From an uncultured Lachnospiraceae bacterium (GTDB lineage: Bacteria > Bacillota > Clostridia > Lachnospirales > Lachnospiraceae): a stretch of 61,080 nucleotides of DNA. Positions 26,727 to 35,983 of the stretch are shown here, in pieces; positions within the stretch are counted from its first letter, which is position 1; each line of letters starts with the position of its first letter. Position numbers and translations under genes: made by a program. The stretch spans positions 1 to 61,080 of the forward strand of contig CAKRYY010000016.1 of NCBI GenBank assembly GCA_934432885.1. The letters run 5' to 3'. The notes beneath the pieces are model-generated. The model was given only the letters and a program-made list of their open reading frames with translations, did not search any database and had not been told where the DNA came from.

Positions 26727-29700
26727 GAATCCAAATGTAAAAAGAGTTATGGTAATAGGCTCCGGCCCCATTGTAATCGGACAGGCTGCTGAGTTTGACT
26801 ATGCAGGCACACAGGCATGCCGTTCCTTAAAGGAAGAGGGCATAGAGGTTATTTTAGTCAATTCCAATCCGGCAACCATTATGACGGATAAGGACATTGC
26901 GGATAAGGTATATATTGAGCCGCTGACGACAAAGGTTTTGGAGCAGCTCATCGAAAAGGAGAAGCCGGACAGCATCCTGCCGACGCTTGGCGGACAGGCG
27001 GGACTCAATCTTGGTATGGAGCTGGAGGAATCTGGCTTTTTGGCAGCCCATCAGGTTAAACTTCTTGGAACGACAGCGGCGACGATTCGTAAGGCAGAGG
27101 ACAGACAGGCGTTCAAGGATACGATGGAGAGCATTGGCGAGCCGTGCGCGCCCAGCCTTGTAGTCGAAAATATTGAGGACGGTATTGCTTTTACCAATAA
27201 AATCGGTTATCCGGTTGTGCTGCGTCCGGCGTATACGCTTGGTGGAAGCGGCGGCGGTATCGCACACAATCAGGTGGAGCTGGAAGAAATTCTGGCAAAC
27301 GGTCTGCGGTTATCCCGTGTGGGACAGGTGCTTGTGGAGCGTTGTATTGCAGGCTGGAAGGAAATCGAATATGAGGTAATGCGCGATAGTGCAGGCAACT
27401 GCATTACCGTATGTAATATGGAAAACATCGACCCGGTCGGCGTGCACACAGGCGACAGTATCGTAGTGGCACCGTCACAGACGCTTGGTGATAAGGAATA
27501 TCAAATGCTGAGAAGCTCAGCGTTAAATATTATCAGCGCACTTGAGATTACAGGCGGCTGTAATGTACAGTTTGCCCTGCATCCGACCAGCTTTGAATAC
27601 TGTGTCATCGAGGTAAATCCCCGTGTCAGCCGTTCTTCGGCATTGGCAAGTAAGGCGACCGGCTATCCGATAGCCAAGGTTGCAGCAAAGATCGCGCTGG
27701 GCTATACGCTGGATGAAATCAAAAATTCCATTACGGGAAAAACGTATGCAAGCTTTGAGCCGACACTGGATTATTGTGTTGTCAAGCTTCCGAGACTTCC
27801 GTTTGATAAATTTATTACGGCAAAGCGGACGCTGACGACGCAGATGAAGGCGACGGGCGAGGTTATGAGCATCTGCACTAATTTTGAAGGTGCGCTGATG
27901 AAGGCAATCCGTTCCTTGGAGCAGCATGTAGACTGCCTGTTAAGCTATGATTTCTCTGCACTTTCAAAGCAGGAGCTGATTGAGCGTCTGAAAATTGTAG
28001 ATGATCAGCGTATTTATGTGATTGCAGAAGCGCTTAGAAAAGGCATCGACTATCAGACGATTCATGAGATTACCATGATTGATCTGTGGTTTATTGATAA
28101 ACTTGCAATTCTGGTTGAGATGGAGGAGGCTCTTAAGAAGGGACCTCTGACGCCGGAGCTTTTACGTGAAGCAAAGCGGATTGAATTCCCAGACAATGTG
28201 ATTTCGAGACTGACCGGTATACCGGAAGCGGAAATCAAGCAGATACGTTATGAAAACGGCATTGTCGCGGCATTTAAGATGGTAGATACCTGTGCGGCTG
28301 AATTTGAGGCAAGCACGCCTTATTACTATTCCTGCTTTGGCAGTGAAAATGAGGCGATTGAAACCTCCGGCAGGAAAAAGGTTCTGGTACTTGGTTCCGG
28401 GCCAATCAGAATCGGACAGGGAATTGAGTTTGATTATTGCTCTGTACATGCGACATGGGCATTTTCAAAGGCGGGCTATGAGACCATTATCATCAATAAT
28501 AACCCGGAGACGGTCAGCACGGACTTTGATATTGCAGACAAGCTGTATTTTGAACCTCTGACGCCGGAGGATGTAGAGAATATCGTGCGTCTTGAGAAAC
28601 CGGACGGTGCGGTTGTCCAGTTCGGCGGACAGACGGCAATCAAGCTGACAGAGAGTCTGATGAAGATGGGCGTTCCGATTCTTGGCACAAAGGCTGAGGA
28701 TGTGGATGCGGCTGAGGACAGAGAGCTCTTTGACCAGATTCTGGAACAGACTCAGATTCCGCGTGCTGCGGGCGGAACCGTATATACTGCACAGGAAGCA
28801 AAGGCGGTTGCAAACCGTCTGGGGTATCCGGTGCTGGTACGTCCTTCCTACGTGCTTGGTGGACAGGGCATGCAGATTGCCTTAAACGATGCAGAAATTG
28901 AAGAGTTTATGGCAATCATTAACCGGATTGCACAGGATCATCCGATTCTGGTAGATAAGTATCTGCAGGGTAAGGAGATTGAAGTTGACGCGGTATGCGA
29001 TGGCACGGATATTCTGATTCCGGGCATTATGGAGCATATTGAGCGTACCGGCGTTCATTCCGGCGACAGTATTTCTGTTTATCCGGCTCATACGATTGAT
29101 TTTAAGGTAAAGGAAAAGATTGCCGAGTATACAAGGAGACTGGCAAAAGCGCTTCATGTAAAGGGACTTATCAACATCCAGTTTATTGCGATTGGCGAGG
29201 ATGTTTATGTTATTGAGGTTAATCCCCGTTCCTCCAGAACGGTGCCTTATATCAGCAAGGTAACAGGAATCCCTATCGTTGATCTGGCGACCGAGGTGAT
29301 TCTTGGCAAGACTATCAGAGAGCTTGGCTATGAGCCGGGACTTCAGAAGGAAGCGGATTATGTAGCGATTAAGATGCCGGTATTCTCATTCGAAAAGATT
29401 CGGGGAGCAGAGATCAGTCTGGGACCGGAAATGAAATCCACAGGCGAATGTCTTGGTATTGCAAAGACCTTCCAGGAAGCGCTGTATAAGGCGTTTTTGG
29501 GAGCAGGAATCGACCTTCCGAAGTATAAGCAGCTGATTATTACGGTAAAGGATGCAGATAAGGGCGAGGCGATTGAAATAGGCCGCCGCTTTGAAAAGCT
29601 TGGCTACACGATTTATGCAACCAGAAGTACGGCGCAGGCATTGAAGGATGCGGGCGTTAAGGCGCGCAAGGTCAATAAGATTCAGCAGGAATCCCCGACC

Positions 29701-29922
29701 GTTATGGACCTGATTCTGGGACATAAAATTGATTTGGTTATTGATACGCCGACGCAGGGAAGGGATAAGTCGAGAGACGGTTTTTTAATCCGTAGAACGG
29801 CGATTGAGACAGGCGTAAACTGTCTGACCAGTCTGGATACGGCAAGTGCGCTTCTGACAAGCCTGGAGAATCCTGAAAAGCATAAATTAACGCTTGTGGA
29901 TGTGGCGACGCTGAGTAAATAA
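26719..29922 (+). CDS. carB: Carbamoyl-phosphate synthase large subunit
   Basis: Makes carbamoyl phosphate from bicarbonate, ammonia and two ATP. The protein (1067 aa) contains the expected internal duplication: two ATP-grasp halves, opening with VMVIGSGPIVIGQ near residue 10 and VLVLGSGPIRIGQ near residue 555, then a C-terminal MGS-like allosteric domain (about 935-1067). It overlaps carA by 8 nt, which supports stoichiometric synthesis. No pyr or arg biosynthetic gene is adjacent; queH and argS follow instead. Confidence 0.97.
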   Translation: MPKNPNVKRVMVIGSGPIVIGQAAEFDYAGTQACRSLKEEGIEVILVNSNPATIMTDKDIADKVYIEPLTTKVLEQLIEKEKPDSILPTLGGQAGLNLGMELEESGFLAAHQVKLLGTTAATIRKAEDRQAFKDTMESIGEPCAPSLVVENIEDGIAFTNKIGYPVVLRPAYTLGGSGGGIAHNQVELEEILANGLRLSRVGQVLVERCIAGWKEIEYEVMRDSAGNCITVCNMENIDPVGVHTGDSIVVAPSQTLGDKEYQMLRSSALNIISALEITGGCNVQFALHPTSFEYCVIEVNPRVSRSSALASKATGYPIAKVAAKIALGYTLDEIKNSITGKTYASFEPTLDYCVVKLPRLPFDKFITAKRTLTTQMKATGEVMSICTNFEGALMKAIRSLEQHVDCLLSYDFSALSKQELIERLKIVDDQRIYVIAEALRKGIDYQTIHEITMIDLWFIDKLAILVEMEEALKKGPLTPELLREAKRIEFPDNVISRLTGIPEAEIKQIRYENGIVAAFKMVDTCAAEFEASTPYYYSCFGSENEAIETSGRKKVLVLGSGPIRIGQGIEFDYCSVHATWAFSKAGYETIIINNNPETVSTDFDIADKLYFEPLTPEDVENIVRLEKPDGAVVQFGGQTAIKLTESLMKMGVPILGTKAEDVDAAEDRELFDQILEQTQIPRAAGGTVYTAQEAKAVANRLGYPVLVRPSYVLGGQGMQIALNDAEIEEFMAIINRIAQDHPILVDKYLQGKEIEVDAVCDGTDILIPGIMEHIERTGVHSGDSISVYPAHTIDFKVKEKIAEYTRRLAKALHVKGLINIQFIAIGEDVYVIEVNPRSSRTVPYISKVTGIPIVDLATEVILGKTIRELGYEPGLQKEADYVAIKMPVFSFEKIRGAEISLGPEMKSTGECLGIAKTFQEALYKAFLGAGIDLPKYKQLIITVKDADKGEAIEIGRRFEKLGYTIYATRSTAQALKDAGVKARKVNKIQQESPTVMDLILGHKIDLVIDTPTQGRDKSRDGFLIRRTAIETGVNCLTSLDTASALLTSLENPEKHKLTLVDVATLSK

Positions 29923-29926
29923 AAAC

Positions 29927-30616
29927 ATGAAGAACGGGAAACCAAAACGAAATTATCAGAAGGAATTGGACAATATTCTTTCCTGTGAGAAAAATCTGGG
30001 GAAAAGACTTTTCCTGCATAGCTGCTGCGCACCCTGCAGCAGCTATGTGCTCGTTTATCTGCGCAGATATTTCAAGATTACCGTATTTTATTATAATCCT
30101 AATATTACGGAGCAGGAGGAGTATCAAAAACGCGTTTTAGAACAGAAACGGCTGATTCGTGCACTGAATGAAGAAGCGCGGGACGTGGATGCGTTACAGG
30201 AGGCTGTGCCATATCCGATTGCAGTTTTGGAGGGAGATTATGAGCCGGTAGCATTTTTCCAGATGGCAAAGGGACTGGAAACTTGTCCGGAAGGCGGAGA
30301 GAGGTGTTTTGCCTGTTATGCGCTTCGGCTTTCGGAAACGGTAAAAAGGGCGCAGGAAGGCGGCTATGACTATGCGGCGACGACGCTGACAGTCAGTCCG
30401 TTAAAAAATGCGGAAAAGCTCAATGAAATCGGAGAAAAGCTCTGTATGGGCGGACAGGTTTTGTGGCTGCCTTCAGATTTTAAGAAAAGAGACGGCTATA
30501 AACAGTCTGTTCTGCTGTCACAGAAGTATGCGCTCTACCGACAGGATTACTGCGGCTGTATTTTTTCCAGACAGGAGCGGGAAAGGCAGAAGGAAGAGTC
30601 GGCAAGAGACAGATAA
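29927..30616 (+). CDS. queH: Epoxyqueuosine reductase QueH
   Basis: Non-cobalamin epoxyqueuosine reductase (QueH, formerly DUF208) that performs the last step of queuosine synthesis in tRNA. It shows the CCAPC motif (C33, C34, C37), a CFACY segment near residue 128 and a YCGC segment near 205; these cysteines are known to hold an Fe-S cluster and a metal site. Length 229 aa. The ATG lies 4 nt after carB with no clear ribosome site, so it likely depends on translational coupling. Confidence 0.93.
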   Translation: MKNGKPKRNYQKELDNILSCEKNLGKRLFLHSCCAPCSSYVLVYLRRYFKITVFYYNPNITEQEEYQKRVLEQKRLIRALNEEARDVDALQEAVPYPIAVLEGDYEPVAFFQMAKGLETCPEGGERCFACYALRLSETVKRAQEGGYDYAATTLTVSPLKNAEKLNEIGEKLCMGGQVLWLPSDFKKRDGYKQSVLLSQKYALYRQDYCGCIFSRQERERQKEESARDR

Positions 30617-30646
30617 TATTATTTTCGGAAGGACCGGATATTAAGT

Positions 30647-32413
30647 ATGGAAAAGATTTTAAATGAGATAGCAAAAGAAGTGAAAGCTGCATTTGCGGCA
30701 GCAGGCTATGATGAAGCGCTTGGCAGGGTAACGATTTCCAACCGGCCGGATTTGTGCGAATATCAGTGTAACGGCGCAATGGCTGGTGCAAAAAAATATA
30801 AAAAGGCTCCGCTCATAATCGCACAGGAGGTTGCACAGCAGCTACAGGAAAGCAACGTTTTTTCACAGGCAGAGGCGGTAGCGCCCGGTTTTTTAAACCT
30901 GAATGTAAAAGAAGAATTTCTGGCAGAATATCTGCGCGGTATGCGGCATGCTGACAAGTTTGGCATGGAAGCGCCAGAAAAAAAAGAGAAAATTGTTATT
31001 GATTACGGCGGACCCAATGTAGCGAAGCCGCTGCATGTAGGGCATCTGCGTTCAGCAATTATTGGAGAGAGCGTAAAACGCATTGCAAGGTATCGGGGAC
31101 ATGAGGTAATCGGCGATATTCATCTGGGAGACTGGGGACTTCAGATGGGTCTGATTATTACGGAACTGCGAGAGCGTAAGCCGGAGCTGGTCTATTTTGA
31201 CGAGGCTTATTTGGGAGACTATCCGAAGGAAGCTCCGTTTACGATTTCTGAACTGGAGGAGATTTATCCGACGGCAAGTGCGAAATCAAAAGAGGATGCC
31301 GCTTATAAGGAAAAAGCAATGGAAGCAACCTATAAGCTGCAAAGCGGCGTAAGAGGGTATCGCGCGCTGTGGAATCAGATTATTGCGGTTTCGGTTGCAG
31401 ACCTGAAAAAGAATTATGCAAATCTGAATGTGGATTTTGATTTATGGAAGGGAGAATCCGACGTTCATGATATTATTCCGGGCATGGTTTCTTATATGAA
31501 GGAAAAAGGTTATGCACATGAGAGTGAGGGCGCGCTTGTTGTCGATGTCAAGGAGGAGACGGATACCAAGGAAATTCCGCCCTGCATGATTTTGAAATCG
31601 GATGGCGCATCACTTTATAATACGACTGATTTGGCAACCATTATGGAGCGTATGGAGAAGATTGCTCCGGATGAGATTATTTATGTCGTTGACAAACGGC
31701 AGGATTTATATTTTGAACAGGTATTCCGCTGCGCAAGAAAGACCGGTCTGGTAAAGCCGGAGACAAAGCTGAAATTCCTCGGCTTTGGTACAATGAACGG
31801 CAGAGACGGAAAGCCCTTTAAGACAAGAGAGGGCGGCGTTATGCGTCTTGAAAAGCTGCTGCATGACATTGACGAGGAAATGTATGGTAAAATCAGTGAG
31901 AATACGGCAATGCCGCAGGAGGAAGCAAGAAAGACTGCCAAACAGGTCGCTCTGGCTGCCGTAAAATATGGAGATTTATCCAATCAGGCTTCTAAGGATT
32001 ATATTTTTGATATTGAAAAATTCAGCTCCTTTGAAGGGGATACCGGTCCATATATTTTATATACGATTGTGCGTATCAAGTCGATTCTTACAAGATATGC
32101 GGAGACGGGCAAAAAGCCAGAAGCATGCGAAATCCGTCCGGCGTGCAGTACTGCTGAAAAAGCTCTTATGATGCAGCTGGTTGGCTTTAACGCAATGATT
32201 GAAGCTGCATTTGATGAGATTGCACCGCATAAGGTCTGTGCGTATATCTATGAGCTTGCCAATGCGTTTAACAGGTTCTATCATGAAACGAAGATTCTGA
32301 CGGAAGAGGATGGGCAAAAGCAGGAGGGCTGGATAGCGCTGCTTCTGCTGACCAGAGATGTGCTGGAAACCTGCATTGATTTACTTGGCTTTTCTGCGCC
32401 AGAACGGATGTAA
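30647..32413 (+). CDS. argS: Arginyl-tRNA synthetase
   Basis: Class I synthetase charging tRNA-Arg. The N-terminal Add1 tRNA-recognition domain spans about 1-100. The HIGH-type signature appears as HVGHLRS near residue 130 in GGPNVAKPLHVGHL. A KMSKS-like loop lies in the GRDGKPFKTREGG segment, and a C-terminal DALR anticodon-binding domain completes the 588 aa. An AAGGA site precedes the ATG. No T-box leader is present in the 30-nt gap after queH, so expression probably follows the car promoter. Confidence 0.96.
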   Translation: MEKILNEIAKEVKAAFAAAGYDEALGRVTISNRPDLCEYQCNGAMAGAKKYKKAPLIIAQEVAQQLQESNVFSQAEAVAPGFLNLNVKEEFLAEYLRGMRHADKFGMEAPEKKEKIVIDYGGPNVAKPLHVGHLRSAIIGESVKRIARYRGHEVIGDIHLGDWGLQMGLIITELRERKPELVYFDEAYLGDYPKEAPFTISELEEIYPTASAKSKEDAAYKEKAMEATYKLQSGVRGYRALWNQIIAVSVADLKKNYANLNVDFDLWKGESDVHDIIPGMVSYMKEKGYAHESEGALVVDVKEETDTKEIPPCMILKSDGASLYNTTDLATIMERMEKIAPDEIIYVVDKRQDLYFEQVFRCARKTGLVKPETKLKFLGFGTMNGRDGKPFKTREGGVMRLEKLLHDIDEEMYGKISENTAMPQEEARKTAKQVALAAVKYGDLSNQASKDYIFDIEKFSSFEGDTGPYILYTIVRIKSILTRYAETGKKPEACEIRPACSTAEKALMMQLVGFNAMIEAAFDEIAPHKVCAYIYELANAFNRFYHETKILTEEDGQKQEGWIALLLLTRDVLETCIDLLGFSAPERM

Positions 32414-32466
32414 AAGGTGCTGAAAAAATAATTGTATAAATTTGTCATACAAATATAAAAAAATAC

Positions 32467-32496
32467 TTGACAAACATAGGATAATAATTGTATACT
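32467..32496 (+). promoter_or_regulatory. Promoter of the tRNA pair
   Basis: A perfect TTGACA (32467-32472) and TATACT (32491-32496) are 18 bp apart in AT-rich DNA, typical of a stable-RNA promoter. A 9-bp hairpin (32503-32511 with 32519-32527) lies in the leader before the first tRNA. Confidence 0.85.
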
Positions 32497-32535
32497 AGCA
32501 AAGCGGGTTGCAGATAAAGCGACCCGCAAGCATAC

Positions 32536-32608
32536 GGGATCTTAGCTCAGCTGGGAGAGCATCTGCCTTACAAGCAGAGGGTCATAGGTTCGAGCCCTAT
32601 AGGTCCCA
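32536..32608 (+). tRNA. tRNA-Val (anticodon UAC)
   Basis: A complete 73-nt cloverleaf. It has a 7-bp acceptor stem with one T-G pair, anticodon stem TCTGC/GCAGA with loop CTTACAA (anticodon TAC), and a fully paired T stem ATAGG/CCTAT around TTCGAGC. The CCA end is not encoded. Confidence 0.95.
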
Positions 32609-32643
32609 CTTACAGAGAAATCTGTGAATTTTATATTATTTAT

Positions 32644-32717
32644 GGCGAGATAGCTCAGTTGGCTAGAGCATGCGGTTCATACCCGCAGTGTCGAGGGTTC
32701 GAATCCCCCTCTCGCTA
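32644..32717 (+). tRNA. tRNA-Met (CAU), elongator type
   Basis: A complete 74-nt cloverleaf. Anticodon loop TTCATAC sits on stem TGCGG/CCGCA. Position 29-41 is C-G and 11-24 is C-G, so it lacks the initiator hallmarks and is read as elongator tRNA-Met; a lysidine-modified Ile tRNA is less likely. The T stem has an A50-C64 mismatch and the first acceptor pair is G1-U72. CCA is not encoded. Confidence 0.9.
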
Positions 32718-32727
32718 TTAAAGAGAT

Positions 32728-32764
32728 TATGGGAAGCATGAAAAGATGTTTCCCATATTTTTTT
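32728..32764 (+). terminator. Terminator of the tRNA operon
   Basis: TATGGGAA and TTTCCCATA sequences pair around a short interior helix (CAT/ATG) and end in a run of seven T. Confidence 0.85.
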
Positions 32765-32778
32765 GTCTATAACTTAAA

Positions 32779-32809
32779 ATCGGCTCTGGGCATAAGCGCC
32801 AGAACCGAT
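32779..32809 (-). terminator. Terminator of the SGNH hydrolase gene
   Basis: Read on the minus strand, ATCGGTTCTGGC pairs with GCCCAGAGCCGAT around a short loop and is followed by TTTTAA. It begins 8 nt after the stop codon. Confidence 0.7.
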
Positions 32810-32817
32810 ATATTTTT

Positions 32818-33777
32818 CTACCTATATTTTCTTAACAAATGCACCAGAATATGCCGCCCAAGCACCTCGCTGCCAAGGTCATCAGGATGAATGTCATCCT
32901 TGAAAAACGCGTTCCGTACCTGAGGATTGTTGCTGTCAAGGAAGCCTTCCTTATAGAGATTGATGGTATGGAATTCATATTCTTCTGCAAGCTTTAGCTG
33001 CACGTCTGCGTAGGTCTGCCATTTTTCACCCGTATTTTTCTTATACTGCTCCATTTTGTTTGGATATGTAATCACCACATAAACACTGGCATCCGGATAA
33101 TCCTCTGCGATGCCGGCAAAGGTAGCCCTGACATCTCCGCAATAGGTGCCTGCCTCAGCACTTTCCATAGAACCGAAATTGGAGGAGCCTGCAAAAAGGT
33201 CATTAAAGCCGCCAAAGATAACAATGATGTCGCTGTCTGCCGGAATATCCTTATAACGCTCTACAAAAGCGTTTTTCCCGGCGCCGGAGGAAAAAGAGGT
33301 GCCGCCGATTCCGAGATTGACGATTTCAGCGGAAGTATAGCGGGCAATAAAGTCCGTATAATTCATGCCGCTGCCATCAGGCGTTAGAGTACCGCCGTTT
33401 CCGGCAGTGATGCTGTCGCCAAGAAAGGTAATCTTTTTTTCTGCGAGATGGTCACGGCTGAAATTCAGAATATAGGAATCAAGACTGTCAATTTTTTTTG
33501 TACGGCGGAAGGTGTCTTTGATTTCATAGGCTTCCTTGAGCTCGTCGTATTTTTCGGCAACCATATCCTTCATTTCATTCCGCGTATAGAGCGGTCTGGA
33601 TGGGTATTTTTCGTCCTCATCAGAGGAAGCTGCATCATCAGCAAGGTTGCCATCAGAAGAATAGGAATTATCCCCTTCTGCTTCATCCCAGGAAAACGCT
33701 TTTTCTGCATAGGTGTGCAGCGGCACGCTTAAGATGCCGAGACAGAGAAAAAGAGCGCATACATTTAATTTCTTCAT
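32818..33777 (-). CDS. Secreted SGNH/GDSL-family hydrolase
   Basis: A 319-aa extracellular esterase/lipase-like protein. A signal peptide spans residues 1-24 (cleavage after TYA), followed by an acidic Ser/Asp-rich segment (28-57) and a helical region (66-105). The SGNH core opens with FLGDSITAG (nucleophile S122). GGFND supplies the Asn block, and a C-terminal DDIHPDD segment supplies the Asp/His of the triad. The substrate may be an acylated glycan, but sequence does not say. It is a single gene with its own terminator. Confidence 0.87.
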   Translation of the reverse strand: MKKLNVCALFLCLGILSVPLHTYAEKAFSWDEAEGDNSYSSDGNLADDAASSDEDEKYPSRPLYTRNEMKDMVAEKYDELKEAYEIKDTFRRTKKIDSLDSYILNFSRDHLAEKKITFLGDSITAGNGGTLTPDGSGMNYTDFIARYTSAEIVNLGIGGTSFSSGAGKNAFVERYKDIPADSDIIVIFGGFNDLFAGSSNFGSMESAEAGTYCGDVRATFAGIAEDYPDASVYVVITYPNKMEQYKKNTGEKWQTYADVQLKLAEEYEFHTINLYKEGFLDSNNPQVRNAFFKDDIHPDDLGSEVLGRHILVHLLRKYR

Positions 33778-33874
33778 GATAATACCTCCTGTTAAGTCTC
33801 TATCCTACAATATTTTGGACGAATATGCAAATGCAGAAATTTCCAAAGCTGTCGGAAACTTGCGGAAGGAAATC

Positions 33875-33903
33875 TTGACTGAAATTGCTGCGTGCTCTAT
33901 AAT
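33875..33903 (+). promoter_or_regulatory. Promoter of yicC-remA-gmk operon
   Basis: TTGACT (33875-33880), a 17-bp spacer and perfect TATAAT (33898-33903). A small CCTG-TAAT-CAGG hairpin lies in the leader. Confidence 0.8.
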
Positions 33904-33966
33904 AAAAAATAATGTCCTGTAATCAGGAACAAAAGGATTTTCCGGTAAGGAAGGTGAAATACGGCA

Positions 33967-34845
33967 ATGATAAAGAGCATGACGGGCTTTGGAAGATGTG
34001 AGGTATCCGAAGGCGAGCGTAAGTTTACAGTAGAAATGAAGGCAGTAAACCACAGGTATCTGGATGTTAATATTAAGATGCCTAAAAAGCTGAACTTCTT
34101 TGAATCTTCAATCAGAGGATTGCTGAAAAAATACATTGAGCGCGGTAAGGTAGATATTTTTATTACCTATGAGGATTATACGGAAAATAATATCTGCATT
34201 AAGTACAATAAGGATATCGCGGCAGAATATTTGAAATATCTGCAGCAGATGGCAGAGGATTTTTCCCTGAAAAATGATATTCAAGTATCCTCATTATCCC
34301 GTTATCCAGAGGTGCTTGACATGGAGGAACAGACCATTGATGAGCAGGAGCTTTGGAAGGGACTGGAAAAGGCTATTTGCGGTGCGGCAGAGGGCTTTGT
34401 TAAGACGAGAATTTTAGAGGGAGAAAATCTGAAAAACGATCTGCTTGCCAAGCTGGATGGCATGCTTGCGCATGTGGATTATATTACGGAACGTTCTCCA
34501 CAGATTATTACGGAATACAAGGAAAAGCTGCGTGAAAAGGTGCAGGAGCTTTTGGGAGATACAAAGGTTGATGAGGCGCGGCTTTTGACAGAGGTTACCC
34601 TTTTTGCAGATAAGGTCTGTGTGGATGAAGAACTGGTAAGGCTGCGCAGCCATATTTCTCAGACAAAGGAAGCACTTCTTGCGGGCGGAAGCATTGGACG
34701 CAAGCTGGATTTTATTGCGCAGGAGATGAATCGGGAAGCAAATACGATTCTTTCCAAAACAACGGATTTAGAGGTTTCTGGACATGCGATTGAGCTGAAG
34801 ACAGAAATCGAAAAGGTCCGTGAGCAGATTCAGAATATTGAATAA
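33967..34845 (+). CDS. YicC/YloC-family endoribonuclease
   Basis: A 292-aa protein of the YicC family, recognised by the N-terminal MTGFGR segment and the C-terminal EMNREANTILSK segment. Family members are endoribonucleases; YicC of E. coli affects small-RNA turnover and YloC of Bacillus cleaves RNA. It heads the conserved Firmicutes cluster yicC-remA-gmk-rpoZ and starts after an AAGG-type ribosome site at about 10-nt spacing. Confidence 0.92.
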   Translation: MIKSMTGFGRCEVSEGERKFTVEMKAVNHRYLDVNIKMPKKLNFFESSIRGLLKKYIERGKVDIFITYEDYTENNICIKYNKDIAAEYLKYLQQMAEDFSLKNDIQVSSLSRYPEVLDMEEQTIDEQELWKGLEKAICGAAEGFVKTRILEGENLKNDLLAKLDGMLAHVDYITERSPQIITEYKEKLREKVQELLGDTKVDEARLLTEVTLFADKVCVDEELVRLRSHISQTKEALLAGGSIGRKLDFIAQEMNREANTILSKTTDLEVSGHAIELKTEIEKVREQIQNIE

Positions 34846-34857
34846 ACGGGGCAAAGC

Positions 34858-35118
34858 ATGAATCAGTTAATCCATATTGGATTTGGCAACATTGTCAATA
34901 CCGGAAAAATCATTGCGATTGTGAGTCCGGATTCAGCGCCGGTCAAGCGGATGGTGCAGCGGGCAAAGGAAAATGGTATAGCAATAGATGCCACACAGGG
35001 AAGAAAAACAAAGGCAGTGCTTGTAATGGAAAACAGTCAGGTCGTGCTGTCGGCGCTTTTGCCGGAAACGATTGCAGCCAGAGCACAGGTGGAGAAGAGT
35101 GAGGATGAGGAAGGATAA
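34858..35118 (+). CDS. remA: DNA-binding regulator RemA (DUF370)
   Basis: An 86-aa protein of the RemA family. In Bacillus subtilis RemA forms octameric rings that bind DNA and activate biofilm-matrix and osmoprotection genes. The family's IHIGFGN start, the TGKIIAIVSPDSAP segment and the ATQGRKTKAVL segment are all present. It lies 12 nt after yicC and overlaps gmk by 14 nt. Whether it controls matrix genes in this organism cannot be told from the window. Confidence 0.93.
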   Translation: MNQLIHIGFGNIVNTGKIIAIVSPDSAPVKRMVQRAKENGIAIDATQGRKTKAVLVMENSQVVLSALLPETIAARAQVEKSEDEEG

Positions 35119-35743
35119 AGGAATTTTGGTCGTGGTATCCGGATTTTCCGGAGCGGGCAAGGGGACGCTTATGAAGCAGCTCCTGAAAACGTATGATAAT
35201 TATGCCCTTTCTGTTTCCATGACGACGAGAAAACCGAGAGTCGGTGAAGAGGACGGCAGGGAATATTTCTTTGTTTCCACGGAAACATTTGAAGAAAAAA
35301 TTGCACAGGGCGAGCTGGTGGAATACGCAAGATACTGTGACAATTATTATGGAACGCCGAGAGCCTATGTAGAAAAGCAGCTGGAAAATGGAAAGGATGT
35401 CATTCTGGAAATTGAAATTCAGGGTGCGCTGAAGATAAAGGAAAGATTTCCGCAGGCGCTGCTTTTGTTCGTTATGCCGCCGAGCGTAAAGGAATTGGAA
35501 CGCAGGCTTTTAGGCAGAGGAACAGAGACCAGTGAGGTCATTGCCGCCAGACTTTCCCGCGCAGGAGAGGAAGCGGAAGGAATTGAAAAATATGATTATC
35601 TTGTCATCAATGATGATTTGGATACCTGCGTTGCACAGATGCACGCTCTGATACAGGGAGCGCATAATGCACCGCTTCGCAATGAAGAATTTATAGAAGA
35701 AATCAGAGCGCAGTTAAGGGCGCTGTCGAAAGGAGAAAAATAA
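35105..35743 (+). CDS. gmk: Guanylate kinase
   Basis: Phosphorylates GMP to GDP. The P-loop SGFSGAGKGT is at about residues 10-19, and the GMP-binding segment SMTTRKPRVGEEDGREY follows near 37. Length 212 aa is normal. The frame is open from 35072, but the extension reads as unrelated basic residues; the ATG at 35105, inside the end of remA, gives the family N-terminus and lies after a GTGAGG-type site. The overlap with remA (14 nt) suggests coupling. Confidence 0.94.
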   Translation: MRKDKGILVVVSGFSGAGKGTLMKQLLKTYDNYALSVSMTTRKPRVGEEDGREYFFVSTETFEEKIAQGELVEYARYCDNYYGTPRAYVEKQLENGKDVILEIEIQGALKIKERFPQALLLFVMPPSVKELERRLLGRGTETSEVIAARLSRAGEEAEGIEKYDYLVINDDLDTCVAQMHALIQGAHNAPLRNEEFIEEIRAQLRALSKGEK

Positions 35744-35983
35744 ATGTTACATCCGTCTTATTCTGATTTAATGAAGGTCGTAAACAGTGGAGTTGAGGAG
35801 GGCGAGGCTCCAGTTGTAAACAGCAGATATTCTATCGTTATGGCAACCTCCAAGCGGGCACGCCAGTTGATTGCGGGCGAGGAGCCTTATGTAGAGGCAC
35901 AGAGCAAGAAGCCGCTTTCCATTGCTGTCGAAGAGTTAAATGAGTCCAAGATAAAAATTTTGAATGATGATGAAGAAGCATAA
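35744..35983 (+). CDS. rpoZ: RNA polymerase omega subunit
   Basis: A 79-aa omega subunit that assists assembly of RNA polymerase. The family features are the MLHPSY start, the conserved VNSRYSIVMATSKRARQL helix (residues 25-42) and the KPLSIAVEEL segment. The start directly abuts the gmk stop, with AAGGAG eight or nine nt upstream. The acidic C-terminus overlaps the rimO start by 20 nt. Confidence 0.94.
   Translation: MLHPSYSDLMKVVNSGVEEGEAPVVNSRYSIVMATSKRARQLIAGEEPYVEAQSKKPLSIAVEELNESKIKILNDDEEA

Noticed and set aside
30617..30646. T-box leader before argS
   Set aside because: The gap is 30 nt and lacks the T-box sequence and specifier stem.
32644..32717. Initiator tRNA-Met reading
   Set aside because: Although 1-72 is a weak G-U pair, the anticodon stem lacks three G-C pairs in a row and 11-24 is C-G, so elongator is favoured.
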